This document shows positions 42,896-54,800 of a stretch of DNA of 64,000 nt, in pieces. The stretch covers positions 62,001-126,000 of the forward strand of contig NW_027269992.1 in the NCBI RefSeq assembly GCF_030848805.1, read 5' to 3'. This DNA comes from Temnothorax longispinosus (lineage: Eukaryota > Arthropoda > Insecta > Hymenoptera > Formicidae). Each line of letters opens with the position of its first letter. Positions within the stretch are counted from its first letter, which is position 1. A model generated the notes under the pieces. The model ran no database searches. It was not told the origin of the DNA and saw nothing but the letters and a program-made list of their open reading frames with translations. A program made the position numbers and the translations under genes.

Positions 42896-45800
42896 TATAG
42901 TATCACCGAGATCAATTAATTTAGTAAATATTGCGACAAACTGTAGAAAGTTCGAGACAAATGCTTTTAGTAGTGACACTGAAGAAATAGAATGCAATAA
43001 TAAAGTCGATGTATTTAATGTAAACAAGTAAATAATATTGTATATTTTTAAGTCTATATATAATATATATATATATATAACATTCTCTAATTGAAAACAA
43101 AACTAATTTTTAAAAATATGAGCCGATTTCACAGTCTCCGATTAATTTGATCCTCTGATTAAACTCACTCTGCAACTCTTTCTCACTGTCCCCCTTAGAA
43201 AGAGACGAAGAGTGAGTTTAATCGAAGGATCAAGTTAATCGGAGACTGTAAAATCGGCCCTATAAGTGTGTCATTAATCTAACTTAAACTCTTTATATGA
43301 CTTGTATTGTATATGTTTCAGTTACATAATATAAATAATAACAATTTTGCTGCAAGTAACAGTAAATCAGAAAATACTTTGAAGGTCAGCGAAAAAACAG
43401 AATGCAGTTATAAAATTAACATATCAAGCATAAGTGATATAAGCAATATTATAGATTCAAGTTTAATATCATATTTAAATGAAGAATCTGTTTGCACACC
43501 TTCTGTAGCATTAAGTGAGTCACTTTTTAAAAGTGATGAACAAACGCATTGCAACACAAATGACGAATTAAAAGAAAAGAGTTTAAATGAAAATTATATA
43601 GATAATAAAATTACTGATACTGAAAATGAAATCTTACCGTTCCAAATAAATAAAGAAAAGCTGTCAATGAAAACTACATCAGATGAAAAGCATACACATC
43701 TAAACATGATTGAAGATAATTTTCCTACTATTAATGCAGAAATAAAAAGTAAATTTAAAATATTTTTTGTTATTTATACTATTGGTGTGAATATTTTTAT
43801 GATATCTGAGCCTTTAATACTTAAAAATATTTTAATAATTTTTTTCATTTTTTAGTTTCTAAAGACAAGTATAATAAGAAAACCACTGTACATTTGGATG
43901 ATTGTAATAATAACTCAAGAAAAATAGCGCCAAAATGTATCATTTCTAAAAACATTATACTTAAACCAAAATATATTATTTTGAAACCAACACCAACAAA
44001 AACTGATCAAAAAGAAGAAAGACAAGAAATACTTAAATCTCCAGAAAGAAAGAAACGTAAATTATCTAATAAAGACGATAATGTATCACCTTTGAATTTA
44101 TCAAGTTATAGTAAGTAGTTGAAAAAAAAATGATTTCAAATATAAAGATTTTGTGTATAATCAGCTATATGTACAGTTTATTTATGCTAAACAATTTATT
44201 TACAATATTAATGCACTTGGAATATCTTTTAGATATGCAGTTTTAAATATATACTTTTGTTTTTATTTTAGATGATGGTAACAATAGTTCAAAGAATACA
44301 AATATAACTCAAGATACTATTAGCGAATACGAGCCAACTGATGAAACTCAGAGTTCAGAAATTAATAAAACAGAAATAACAGAAGATTCAGAAAGTAATA
44401 TTAGTGAAATAAGTAATGTTTCTGGAAACTCTAAGTACACAAATCAATTCAAATTTAATGTTCCTGGAAATAGTGCATGTGATGGATCTGAACTAACTGC
44501 TGAACTATCACACCGTCCTAAAGGCGATAACAAAAAAAATTTTTGTGTATTTTGTCATACTCTACAAAGCAAAATAGCGCGTCACTTAGAAAACAAACAC
44601 CGTAATGAAGATCAGGTTAAAGAGTTTTTAAACTTACCAAAAGGTTGTGCTAAACGCTTGCATAAAATAGCAAATATAAGAAAAGAAGGAAACTTTATTT
44701 TTAATGCGACAAAAGAATATAATCATGGTAGAATGATAACTGTTAGAAGATCTACACAAAAAACAAAACAGAATGGTGTAAATTTTATTAATTGCCCTTA
44801 TTGTGGTGGATATTATACGCTAAATAATTTAAGACACCATGCCCGATATTGTAATAAAAATGAAGAATCTTCTCGAAAAATCTTACAAAATGCTCGTAGA
44901 GCTCTTGGCAGATGTCATCCAGAAACAAGTAGAAGAATGAGAGCAGAAATATTGCCGGTTTTGCAAGAAGATGAAATAACTAAAGCTATTAAGTATGACC
45001 GTGCAATCATTCTGTATAGAAATAGTATGTGCAAAAGCCAAGTTCATCAACATCAGAACACTTATATACGGAGTCATCTACGTCTTCTAGGTCGTTTAGT
45101 ATTAGCTTTGAGAAATCGAAATTCCGAAATCAAAACTTTAGCTGCTGCATATGCTCCACAATTTTATAGAACGGTCATTGAGGCAATCAATGATGTTGCA
45201 GAATTTGAGTACGAAACAAACATATATAAACATCCAACTAATGCATCTACTCTTGGCAGTTGTCTAAAAAAAATCGGAAAAATTTTAGATGTCACATATA
45301 TGATAGACAAAGATGAAATAAAGCGGAAAGATGTTGATGATTTTATGAAAATCTATGATGTAGATTTTAGTGGAACTGTAAATAAAGTGGCAATAGAAAC
45401 CAATACAAAAATTAAACGACAAAAAAAGACGATATTACCTCGAACAAGTGACATTAAATCTCTAACTGATTATTTGAAAAGAAAGCTAGAAGCAAATATT
45501 GAAATATTATCAAAAGAATTTTCATATGAAGTATGGAAATCATTAGCCGAGGTAACACTCATAGCCATTCAAGTGTTTAATCGTCGTCGAGCTGGAGAAA
45601 CAGAAAGGATTTTAATTAACGATTATAAAAACTATGAATGTGCCTGTGGGACAAGCACTACGTGTAAAACTTCTGTAAAATCGGACAAGACTCATAATTA
45701 TGTTAGATTTACTATTTGTGGTAAATTAAATAGAACCGTTCCAGTGCTGTTAGATACACAAATGTTAAAGAGTATTCAACTTTTGCTACAATTTCGAAAA

Positions 45801-46214
45801 GACGCTCAGGTGCCATCAAAAAATCCATATTTGTTTGGATTACCCAGTAAGGATAAAAGTCACTATAAACATTTACAAGCTTGTAAATTAATGCGAGATT
45901 TTGCAAGTGCATGTGGAGCAAAAAATGTTTCCTTACTTCGTGGTACTGCTTTGCGCAAACATGTTGCAACAAAATGTGTGGATTTAAACTTGTCAGATAA
46001 TCAAGTAACGAGGGTGGCAAACTTCATGGGTCATCATGAACAAATTCATAAGCAGATTTATAGGCAACCCGTTGCTGAAGTCGATATACTAGAAATATCA
46101 AAGATTTTAGAAAAAGCTCAAGGCGCGGATACAACAACTTCCAACGAAACTGACGTAACTATGAACAATGAAAATGATCTTTCCTTCAATAACATTTATA
46201 TAAACTTTAATTAA
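42896..46214 (+). CDS. Crypton-like tyrosine recombinase (multi-exon)
   Basis: Exons 43322-43748, 43856-44110 and 44272-46214 join in frame through GT...AG introns; a further 5' exon ending at 43018 (donor GTAAAC) is likely, but its start is unclear. The N-terminal exons are Ser/Asn/Lys-rich. The long exon carries two Cys/His fingers (FCVFCHTLQSKIARHLENKH and NCPYCGGYYTLNNLRHHARY), a helical region, and then a tyrosine-recombinase catalytic domain: the first Arg in FNRRRAGE, the L-R-K-H box in RGTALRKHVATK, and G-H-H...I-H-K-Q-I-Y-R, whose Tyr would be the nucleophile. This finger-plus-YR layout is that of insect Crypton-type DNA transposons, which integrate by recombination without RNase-H-type transposase. 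The long exon has no internal stop, so the enzyme may be intact. TAA at 46212-46214. Confidence 0.75.
43120..43259. mobile_element. 140-bp foldback in the first intron of the recombinase gene
   Basis: AGCCGATTTCACAGTCTCCG at the left is inverted at the right as CGGAGACTGTAAAATCGGCC, and the arms continue (TTGATCCTCTGATTAAACTC against GAGTTTAATCGAAGGATCAA). The central loop is about 25 bp. It is a short hairpin MITE with no coding potential. Confidence 0.75.
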
Positions 46215-46590
46215 AAGTTAATTAAGAGTTAAATTATCATTATAATAATTGTTATATTAATGATTTAATAATCATATAATTGTGTTTTTATTTATCAGAT
46301 GAATCACAGACATTTGGCGATGTAAATAAAGAAACATGTGTTGATACCTCAATAGAAGCAAAGGAAAATAAAGTAACAGAAAGAAAGAAAAAGAAACAAA
46401 ATGTAAAAAAACAAGTGACTTCAAATCTACGGAAAAAACAGAATATTTACTCAAAAAACAAAGGTGTAATTTATCGTAAGTATACATGTATACATGTATA
46501 TATCAATTATTTCTACAAATTAAGATTAATGTGTAAACTAACAGTAAAAAATTTTTAAATATTTAAATATTATAAATATTTAAAATATTT

Positions 46591-46655
46591 AAAAATTACA
46601 TATATAACTTATACATGTAACAAAAAGTTACATGTATAAGTTATATATGTAATTT
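46591..46655. repeat. 65-bp perfect-looking palindrome
   Basis: AAAAATTACATATATAACTT...GTTAC is mirrored by GTAAC-type complement across an AAAAA centre, forming a hairpin with about 30-bp arms. It lies in the spacer after the recombinase stop codon. Confidence 0.8.
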
Positions 46656-47040
46656 TATATAGAGTATCATTAAAAGACAATTGGTATTTTGAATTTTGGC
46701 GATAATCGGTAAAAGGATTTTTTTTATAAAATTTTGAATTTTTTGAGAAATGACCGTGGTTGCTCTAACTTCTGCCAATTTTGAGTTATCAGGCCATTTT
46801 TAATTCTATTATATTCTTCAGTCCTTTCTATCTTTATTTCATATATAATTCTTTAAGATTTGGTTGATTAGACCCAGCTTTATACGCGATTAAAAGTCTA
46901 TATGCAAAGTCCATATTGGACCATGTAGCCCGAATTCCCAAAGTCAACATCAATTTGACATTGCATCGATTGTAAAATTCCACTTGTGCTACTAAGTTCT
47001 ATCAATTCATAAAAAAATTAAATTTAAAATTAAAAAAGTG

Positions 47041-47273
47041 TGCAAATTAGAAACTTGCACATTGTTTCCTCATCATTACAGATCTTTACCATCCTATTTT
47101 ATTTCGCTCATAAAGCTTCCTCTATGAGGAAGTCAAAACAAATAAATACTAATAATTATGCATTGAATAAAATGCAAGCTACCTCATAGAGGAGCTTTGT
47201 GAGCGAAATAAAATAGGAACAATGGTAACGATCTGTAATGATGAGGAAACAATGTGCAAGTTTCTAATTTGCA
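47041..47273. mobile_element. 233-bp hairpin MITE
   Basis: TGCAAATTAGAAACTTGCAC at 47041 returns inverted as GTGCAAGTTTCTAATTTGCA ending at 47273. Arms of about 95 bp are nearly complementary (…CTATTTTATTTCGCTCA… on both sides), with a 45-bp loop. It sits just before the exon at 47316 and probably altered that intron. Confidence 0.8.
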
Positions 47274-47659
47274 TACTTCTTGTATTACTTTTGTACTTTT
47301 TTCTATTTCTAATAGGAAAACATTCGGATAGTGATATATCAGATTATTTAATGAATACAAGTTCAAACAGTTCTAATGAGAGCGTAGTCAACGTACAAAG
47401 AAAGCAGAAAAATCAAGCATGTAAATAAATAATGATTAGATTATATACATCAGGATTTTATTCGACCACTTTTTTATGAATGACTATATTTGTTGCATTT
47501 CAGGCCATAAAACGTATAAAAAAAGTTCGATGGACGAATGAAGAAAAAACAGAAGCAAAAACGCATTTTTCCAAGTATTACGTAAAGGAAAATTACCACA
47601 ACAAAAAATGAAGTCTACAGCGAATTCTTTTAGTTACATCAATGTGCACAAATGCATCC

Positions 47660-48621
47660 AATCGAATTTATTATTAATTATTATCACACTGTACCGTAAA
47701 AAACAGTCATAGATTTATTTTTATTTTGTAGTGACCTTGTCATCGTTTGTAATAACTCTTCTATATAGATTCCACGTGAAAGGGGGAGGATATTTCCCTA
47801 TAGATATTTTATGTTTAGTAATCATTCGTGAATTAGAAATCATTTGATTTGCAACGCGCAAGTGAGGTCAGGTAGATTCGTGTTTAAATAAGATCACTTC
47901 GTTTATTTTTATACTTAACATATGTTGTAGTATGAATATGTTGGATATTATAAATAACACAATTTTATTTATTAATTGCTTTTTTCCACCAACCTGCATA
48001 TAAAAAAAATCTGATGTCTAGTTATAATATTGACTTTATTTGTATTTGAAAATATTTATGCGTTTGTATAATGCAATAAAGCAGCAGAACTATTTTGCAG
48101 ACTACAATCATTCTTTATGTTCTTATTTTTTCCCTTCATTTACTTATTTTTATTTTTAGTTATCATTAATTTTTACTATTTGAGCAAAAATCAAATCTTT
48201 TACGAAAAATGTAAAAAACTTTATGTAAATAATTATTTATTTTACCATTAATCACTTTGATAAATTAATTTTTGTTCAAATAATAACAATACACACTTCA
48301 AAAACATACATCATTAGAATGTCTAATTTTGCTAAAATTTATAAAATCAAATAAAATTAAGTAAAAATGTGTTATTATACCTATATTCAATATATTCAAA
48401 TGTCTTCTATTAAACACAATCAAATTTATTTTTAATTATTACACTGTACCGTAAAACAGTCATAGATTTATTTCGTAGTGACCTCGTCATCGTTCGTAAT
48501 GATCCTTCTGTATAGATTCCACGTGAAAGAGGGAGGATATTTCCTTATAGATATTTTATTTTTAGTAATCATTCGTGATTTAGAAATCATTCGATTTGCA
48601 ACGCGCAAGTGAGGTCAGGTA
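47660..48621. repeat. Pair of direct repeats of about 210 bp
   Basis: The segment 47660-47874 (CACTGTACCGTAAA...GCAAGTGAGGTCAGGTA) recurs with about 10% divergence at 48416-48621, 540 bp further on. The first copy overlaps the presumed 3' end of the recombinase element. The spacing resembles a small tandem duplication rather than LTRs; I see no primer-binding site or polypurine tract between them. Confidence 0.7.
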
Positions 48622-48749
48622 AGTTGTAATTAACGATTTTTTAATTATTTTCTGTTCCTATTGTCTGTTGCCTGGGATTGTGCAAGGGGGTTAAGTACCC
48701 AATAAATTTTTTTTTTTATGAAAACATATATAAATATATATAATTATAC

Positions 48750-50368
48750 GTAGGCCCGGAGGTATGTTCCGGGACTTTTATATGGTATATCGTTATATTC
48801 CAGGACATTTGGCATTTTCCAGGACTGTACATTTGAGAAAACGTACCGTAAACAGTCCCGGAACATATCTCTGGGCAAACATATATATGTAAAATGTGTC
48901 CATAAACGTTTTTTTCTCTTGTATAATCTATGTTCATATATACAGGAAAAATAATAAAAAGAAGAATCTAAAAATAATTTAAAAAATCATTTTTGCATTG
49001 TATTTTTTATAAACAGTAGTTATATTGTTATATTTATATATGATTATATATGGGCAAATTTTTCTCATTTCCTCAAATTTCACTTTTTATAAGAACGAAC
49101 ACAGATTATGCAAGTAAAAAAAAACATATTGACATATTTTATATATAATTCTATATATTTGTTTATATGTAAAAAAAATTTTACTTAATATCTTAAAGAT
49201 GCTAAGGACCTGTGCAGAATTGTTGTCTTATAATTTTAAGATAATGTTTTATGCTTTAAATTTTTGTTTTCAATAACACAATACTGTCTCGTGTCTCAAA
49301 TCTTACAAACATAGACACTTTTTACATATGCTTAAGGGGTCATGTACATACATATGTTTAAGGAGTCATGTCAATCATTTATCTTAAAGATAGGTGAAAA
49401 TTACAAAAGTGAGGAAATTCACTTACTTTTATACATGCAATAATGAAAAAAATTAAATAATAATATTAATTTTTAATTTGCAATTTTTCAAAATTAAATG
49501 CGGCTACACAATACAATCTAATTTGTTCTATCTTTTTTACAACAATCGATTCCTTTTATTACTCTATATATTTATAAAAGATAATCCACTCAGAAAACAC
49601 CATGTCCAAAATCGGGACATAAGACGTAAGTTCAAGGTGATCTTTACGAGACCTTGACAATACTTTTCAAGGTCATACTAACCTTACTGTGTAATGCGTT
49701 ACTCAAAACCCTACAACTTTTGTATGAAACATTTTTCTCTACAAACAATATTTTTGCAGATAAAAATTTATAACGTTTTATTTTGTTTACCCTGTATAAA
49801 AACAAACTATATTTATGAATCATCACACTATTATATGCAGTAATTTTGTAGTATTTGTAGTTTTTACATTGTCCTCAAATCTGCCAATACATTTTGTATA
49901 TACATCAGATTCCAGGACTGTACATCCAGATGTATATACAATTTATAAATTTTAGAAAACATTTAAGTCCTACGGCAGTTTCCAGGACAGTCCTGGAATC
50001 TATCGCATGAATATATAAGGGCACATTCCAGGACTGTACATCCAGATGTATATACAATTTATAAATTTTAGAAAACATTTAAGTCCTACGGCAGTTTCCA
50101 GGACAGTCCTGGAATCTATCACACGAATATATAAGGGCAGATTCCAGGACTGTACATCCAGATGTATATACAATTTATAAATTGTATATACATCTGGATG
50201 TACAGTCCTGGAATCTGCCCTTATATATTCATACGATAGATTCCAGGACTGTCCTGGAAACTGCCGTAGGACTTAATTGTTTTCCAGGACAGTCCTGGAA
50301 AATGCCAAATGTCCTGGAATATGCCAATAAAAAAACGAAAAAGTCCTGGAAACTGCCTCTGGACCTAC
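48750..50368. mobile_element. 1.6-kb non-autonomous TIR element with internal palindromic repeats
   Basis: GTAGGCCCGGAGGTATGTTC at 48750 mirrors GAAACTGCCTCTGGACCTAC ending at 50368; adjacent TA dinucleotides fit a TA target duplication. Inside the right half a 116-bp unit is tandemly repeated (starts at 49910, 50026 and 50142), followed by its inverted copy to about 50280. The units are studded with TCCAGGACTG and the palindrome CCAGGACAGTCCTGG. A second small inverted pair with CCGGGAC/GTCCCGG is near the left end (48760-48865). No transposase frame is seen. The repeated palindromes look like subterminal binding sites for a transposase supplied elsewhere. Confidence 0.75.
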
Positions 50369-50569
50369 ATATATATATATATATATAGATTATATAGAGA
50401 CATTATTATATATAGAGATTATATAGAGACATTATATAGAGATTATATAGAGACAAAGATTATAAAAGATACAAATTTTTTATTAATTATATAGAGACAT
50501 TATTATATATAGATATTATACAGAGACATTATATAGAGACATTATATAGAGATTATATAGAGACAAAGA
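50369..50569. repeat. (AT)n plus short tandem repeat ATATAGAGACATT
   Basis: A (TA)n tract is followed by about ten copies of a 13-19-bp unit containing ATTATATAGAGAC. It ends at the stop codon of the minus-strand gene exon at 50570. Confidence 0.8.
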
Positions 50570-51450
50570 TTAAATCCTGTTGCTCTCAACGTCTGCCTCT
50601 GCCTCGTCTACCCCAATGGTAATTGGGTGATGACAATTTATATAAGAAGGCCATGAACCTTTCTTCTTGGCGTCGTATCCCCGCGGCTCTGCCTCTTGGT
50701 CTGCGAACTGTAAAATAATAAAATTGTATAAGAAATTTTATGAATTAAATACATATAATATGAATTAAATTTTTTATATATAACGAGAAGATATTTATTA
50801 ATTTCGATTAAGATGGTTTGTTTCGATTAAGATGGTTTGATTAAAATGCATTGTTATTACGATAAATGTTACCACATGCCTCAGTGGTCGAATTGAGACG
50901 ACGCCTGCACGGATAGCGGGAGGTTCCAGGTTCAAACTCTGGCTGGGGTAATATTTTTCGCAATCGCAATCAACTTATTGGCGGATATTAATATTACCTT
51001 GTCTATCATCATCGGCATCGAAACGATCGGCGACGACGGGATCAGCGGCGACAGGTCCGGCGACGACGGGACGGGCGGCGACGGGACGGTCGGCGACGAC
51101 GAGACGGTCGGCGACGGAACCGGCGGCGACAGGTCTGGCGACGGGACGGTCGGCGACGGAACCGGCGGCGACAGGATGGTCGGCGACGACGGAACCAGCG
51201 GCGACAGGTCCGGCGGCGACGGGACGGGCGGCGACGACGGAACCGGCGGCGACAGGTCCGGCGGCGACGGGACGGGCGGCGACGACGGAACCGGCGGCGA
51301 CGGGACGGTCGGCGACGACGAGACGGTCGGCGACGGAACCGGCGGCGACGGAACCGGCGCGGCGGCGACGGGACCGGCAGCGATATCGGTGGCTGATCCC
51401 GATAATTCTAGCCCGAAATCGGCGAAATCGTTGTCATCATCTAGATCCAT
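50570..51450 (-). CDS. Small two-exon gene: proline-repeat protein of unknown function
   Basis: Minus strand. Exon 1 runs 51450-50998 (151 codons) and exon 2 runs 50707-50570 (45 codons plus TAA). The donor is AAG|GTAATA and the acceptor TTATTTTACAG, phase 0, giving about 196 residues. The product starts with an acidic MDLDDDNDFADFGLELSG. It then has roughly 100 residues of degenerate repeats built on PVPSPP, SSPP and PPDLS (GC-rich, tandemly duplicated DNA), a short MPMMIDK, and a charged C-terminal part with WPSYINCHHPITIGVDEAEA. There is no signal peptide and no membrane segment. A Phe/Asp-rich acidic head plus Pro-rich stalk recalls activation or adaptor regions, but I do not assign a function. 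The opposite frame (GDDGTGG repeats) has no splice logic. The gene lies between two transposons and could itself be transposon-derived. Confidence 0.55.
50879..50952 (+). ncRNA. tRNA-like sequence (tRNA pseudogene or SINE head)
   Basis: An A-box-like TGCCTCAGTGGTCG and a B-box GGTTCAAACTC are spaced as in a tRNA. The D-arm stem CTCA/TGAG and the T-arm stem CCAGG/TCTGG pair, and the acceptor stem ACCACAT/CTGGGGT pairs in five of seven positions. The anticodon arm does not fold cleanly. It lies inside the intron of the minus-strand proline-repeat gene. It is most likely a pol III pseudogene or SINE fragment, not a functional tRNA. Confidence 0.4.
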
Positions 51451-51695
51451 CTAAAATAAAATAAAAATAGCAACATTGTAATTATGTGAAATTATGTGAA
51501 ATATATATTGAAAAGACAGTACTTACCATTTGTACTTTCGCGATTTCGAAATACCAAAAATCTAAATGTAGGAAAACTCGAGGACAATACGGCAACATAT
51601 GAAATCGGCGACGATGGCGGGTAAAGTGTTTAAAAGCGTAGAATACCCTTATAAGGTAGAGAGCCTTTCAGACTATATTCGGAAACTTCACTCTG

Positions 51696-51804
51696 GCCTA
51701 GTTTATATTGATCACTTGATACGCGTATTAAATAGTAAATAACTAGTAAATTAGTTTGATTATTGGTTTGATACGCGTATCAAGAGATCGGTGTAAACTA
51801 GGTC
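51696..51804. mobile_element. 109-bp MITE
   Basis: GGCCTAGTTTATATTGATCA at the left is the inverse of the right end TAAACTAGGTC (with GATC and GATACGCGTAT shared on both arms). The interior is about 35 bp and AT-rich. It lies in the upstream region of the minus-strand proline-repeat gene. Confidence 0.7.
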
Positions 51805-51857
51805 ATTCGAATACACACCAGCGTCGTTCTGGAGCTTTATTCTCGAATCGTTTTCAT

Positions 51858-54800
51858 CAGAGCCGGGATTTAGTTGCACATTTCGGGCCGATTCCCGAGG
51901 CGACGCCTCCTATACCCCCACTACCGCTCGAGGCGCAGCGGCCGAGCCGCCGATCGCTCACGTGACGCGTCATCTCAGGAGCGTCGCGCGTGCTATAAGC
52001 ATGATGAAACTGCAATCTCCCCCGAATAATATACCGATTAAAAAGTTAGTTATATAGACGGTTAGAATATGTAATTATAATTAGGACAATAGTTTCCGCG
52101 CCACCCATGGGATACTATTGCTGACGCGTTTTTTTTAAAGTGGTATCCCCAGTAGGCCTACTCCACTAAAAAGAAAAATAATGTGAAATATATTAATGCA
52201 CGAAAGAACTAGCTCGCATTAATAAAGTTAATGATTTATCGTTTAAGTTTAAGAAAGAACGTTTATCGGTTTTATGATTTCCCTTTTCGAAAACGAGCAT
52301 TCACATAAGAATGTTGATCCAAACATGAAAAAAATTCGAAGACCACAATTTTTAAGATTAGGGTAACTTGAATTATTTAAAATCTTAAAAAAGTCCGCCT
52401 CTTTTTCTGGACAAGTCTTGAGGGAAAGATCATTTTGCAAATCGCAAAGTTCCTCTTGAAAGTCTAAATTTTGTTCTTTGATTTCCGCAGTGAGAGGATA
52501 TTTGAACAGAACCAAGTCCCTTTTAAGACTTTCGAAGTCAGTAAAACGCGTGTCGAACTGACTTATTAATGAGTCAATTAAGTGAATGTTTTTTTAAATT
52601 ACAGCTTGTGCTGTATTCTTCGAAAAGAATTTGGCAAGAGAGATAGAAATGGAAAATACCTTTTTTCAAATGATTTTTAAATAAAATTAATTTTCTATGA
52701 AATAAATCAATATGACTAATTAATTGACATATTGTTTGGTTGGCCTTTTGCAGCTTTAAAAATATTTAAATGATTGGTTACATCTGTGATAAGAGCGAGT
52801 TCACAAAGAAACTTCGTATTTACGAAGAGAGATTTAAATTTCCTACGTTAACTATACCGCGTGTCTATGCCGCGCATTCGATATGCAATTGTTTTGATTC
52901 CTTCTTGTTTTCCAACCGTTATTGTCGCTGGCAGATCACTTCGTGAAACGTGGGTATAAAGTGCGTGGATATAAACTCTTGTTATTCTTCGTTATTCTTA
53001 TATCTTCGAAAGTTATAAGGTAGGTTTTTTTGTGTAGTTTTTCCTTAAGTGTGCGTGCTAATGATTGTGTAATTTTTTTGTCAAATCAATACGATGGCCA
53101 GTGAGCAAAAGTATGAACAACATTTTGATAAGAAATGGGAGGATAGTTTTTTTACACTTATTGGCAATCACACGGTGTGTATTTTATGCAAATATCAACC
53201 TGCTGTTGTGAAAAAATTTGTCATTGAGAGACATTATGAAAAAAAACATTCAGGTGAATATTCAAAATATGAAGGTCAAGAAAAACGTAATTTAATAGAG
53301 GGTTTAAATTAATTTATCAGGAAAGTTTCAGTTCTAATGATAATTCTAATAATGCTAATTCTTCGGTAAAAGCTGTCACTGCATCATATGCTATTTCGCT
53401 TCTTATTGCCCAGCATTCTAAGCCGTTTATGGAAGGTAATTTTATAAAGGAATGTCTCATCGAGGCAGTAAAATCATTCGGCAATTCATTGACGCTTGCT
53501 GAAGCTGCTAGCATTCCTTTAACTAAAAAGACAGTGGCAGCAAGAATTACTGATATTGCTTGTTCGATAGAAGAAAAACTAAAATTTTTGTTAGCCAGTT
53601 GTGCTTATTTTTCATTATGTTTAGATGAAAGCACCGATATTGGACATGTGAGTCAATTGAGTATTTTTGCTCGAATTGTACAAAACGATTTTTCACATGT
53701 TGAGGAGCTCTTAGATTTTGTTCCATTACATGACACAACAACAGGTCTAGATATTTTTAAAGCCGTTGAAACAAACTCTTCAAAAATTTGACACCGATTT
53801 TTCAAAATGTTCAGCCATAGTAACAGATGGCGCAAGAGCGATGACAGGTCAAAAAATTGGTTTCTTCGGTCAACTAAAGCAGCGCAATTTAAAATTCCCC
53901 CTTATTCATTGTATTATTCATCAAGAAGCATTATGTGGGAAAGCTATAAAATTATCTACCGCCATGAAAACTGTTACAAAAATTATTAATTTAATAAAAG
54001 GCGGCCACAAGTTTCTTTCTCATCGCAAATTTCAACACTTTCTCGAAGAGCATAATGCAATTTATACAGATGTACCCCTACATTGTGAAGTCCGATGGCT
54101 CAGTGCTGGGAAATGTTTAGAGAAGTTTTTTGCGATAAGAAAAGAGATCTTTCTTTTCTTGCAAGAAATGTCTATTGCCAAAGATGATGACATTAAATAT
54201 CTCTTCGAAGACACAGAGTTTCTTTGTGAACTCGCTTTCATCACCGATGTAACTAATCATTTAAATATTTTAAATTCAAAGCTGCAAAAGACCAACCAGA
54301 CAATATGTCAATTAGTTAGTCATATTGACTCATTTCGTAGAAAACTAGTTTTATTTAAAAATCACTTAGAAAAAGACACTCTTCATTTCTACCCCTCTTG
54401 CCAGATTCTCTTCCAAGAATACGGTACAGTTTGCAATTTTAAAAAATATATTCAGTTAATTGACTCATTAATAACTCAGTTCGACACGCGTTTTACTGAC
54501 TTTGAAAGTCTTAGAAAGGACTTAGTTCTGTTCGAAAATCCTCTCACCGCGGAAATTGAACAACAAAATGTAGAATTTCAAGAGGAACTTTGCGATTTGC
54601 AAAATGATCTTTCCCTCAAAACTCGTCCAGAAAAAGGAGCGGACTTTTTTAAGATTTTAAACAATTCAAATTACCCTAATCTTAAAATTTTGGTCTTCGA
54701 ATATTTTCCATGTTCGGATCCACATACTTATGTGAATGCTCGTTTTCGAAAATGAAAATTATAAAATCCGATAAACGTTCTTCTTTAAGCGATAAATCAT

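Larger units (their letters stand above)
46299..47620 (+). pseudogene. Downstream exons of the recombinase element (linker and SANT-like tail), decayed
   Basis: Exons 46299-46475 and 47316-47420 join in phase and encode charged linker (DESQTFGDVNKETCVD..., KHSDSDISDYLMNTSSNSS). At 47504 an acceptor TTTCAG precedes a stretch that in one frame reads AIKRIKKVRWTNEEKTEA and, one frame over, QVLRKGKLPQQK. Together these resemble the 'W-T-x-E-E...GK-L-P' tail found after tyrosine-recombinase domains in related elements. The needed frame is not the one delivered by the preceding exon and shifts again inside, so the tail seems broken. No good donor links the 46214 exon to these exons. They may be an alternative 3' end or debris of the same element. 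Confidence 0.4.

Noticed and set aside
47660..48621. Direct repeats considered as LTRs of a small retroelement
   Set aside because: No TG...CA ends, primer-binding site, polypurine tract or target duplication; one copy overlaps recombinase-derived sequence.
50978..51454. Plus-strand GDDGTGG-repeat frame opposite the proline-repeat gene
   Set aside because: It is antisense to a two-exon structure with good splice sites and has no unique N- or C-terminal part.
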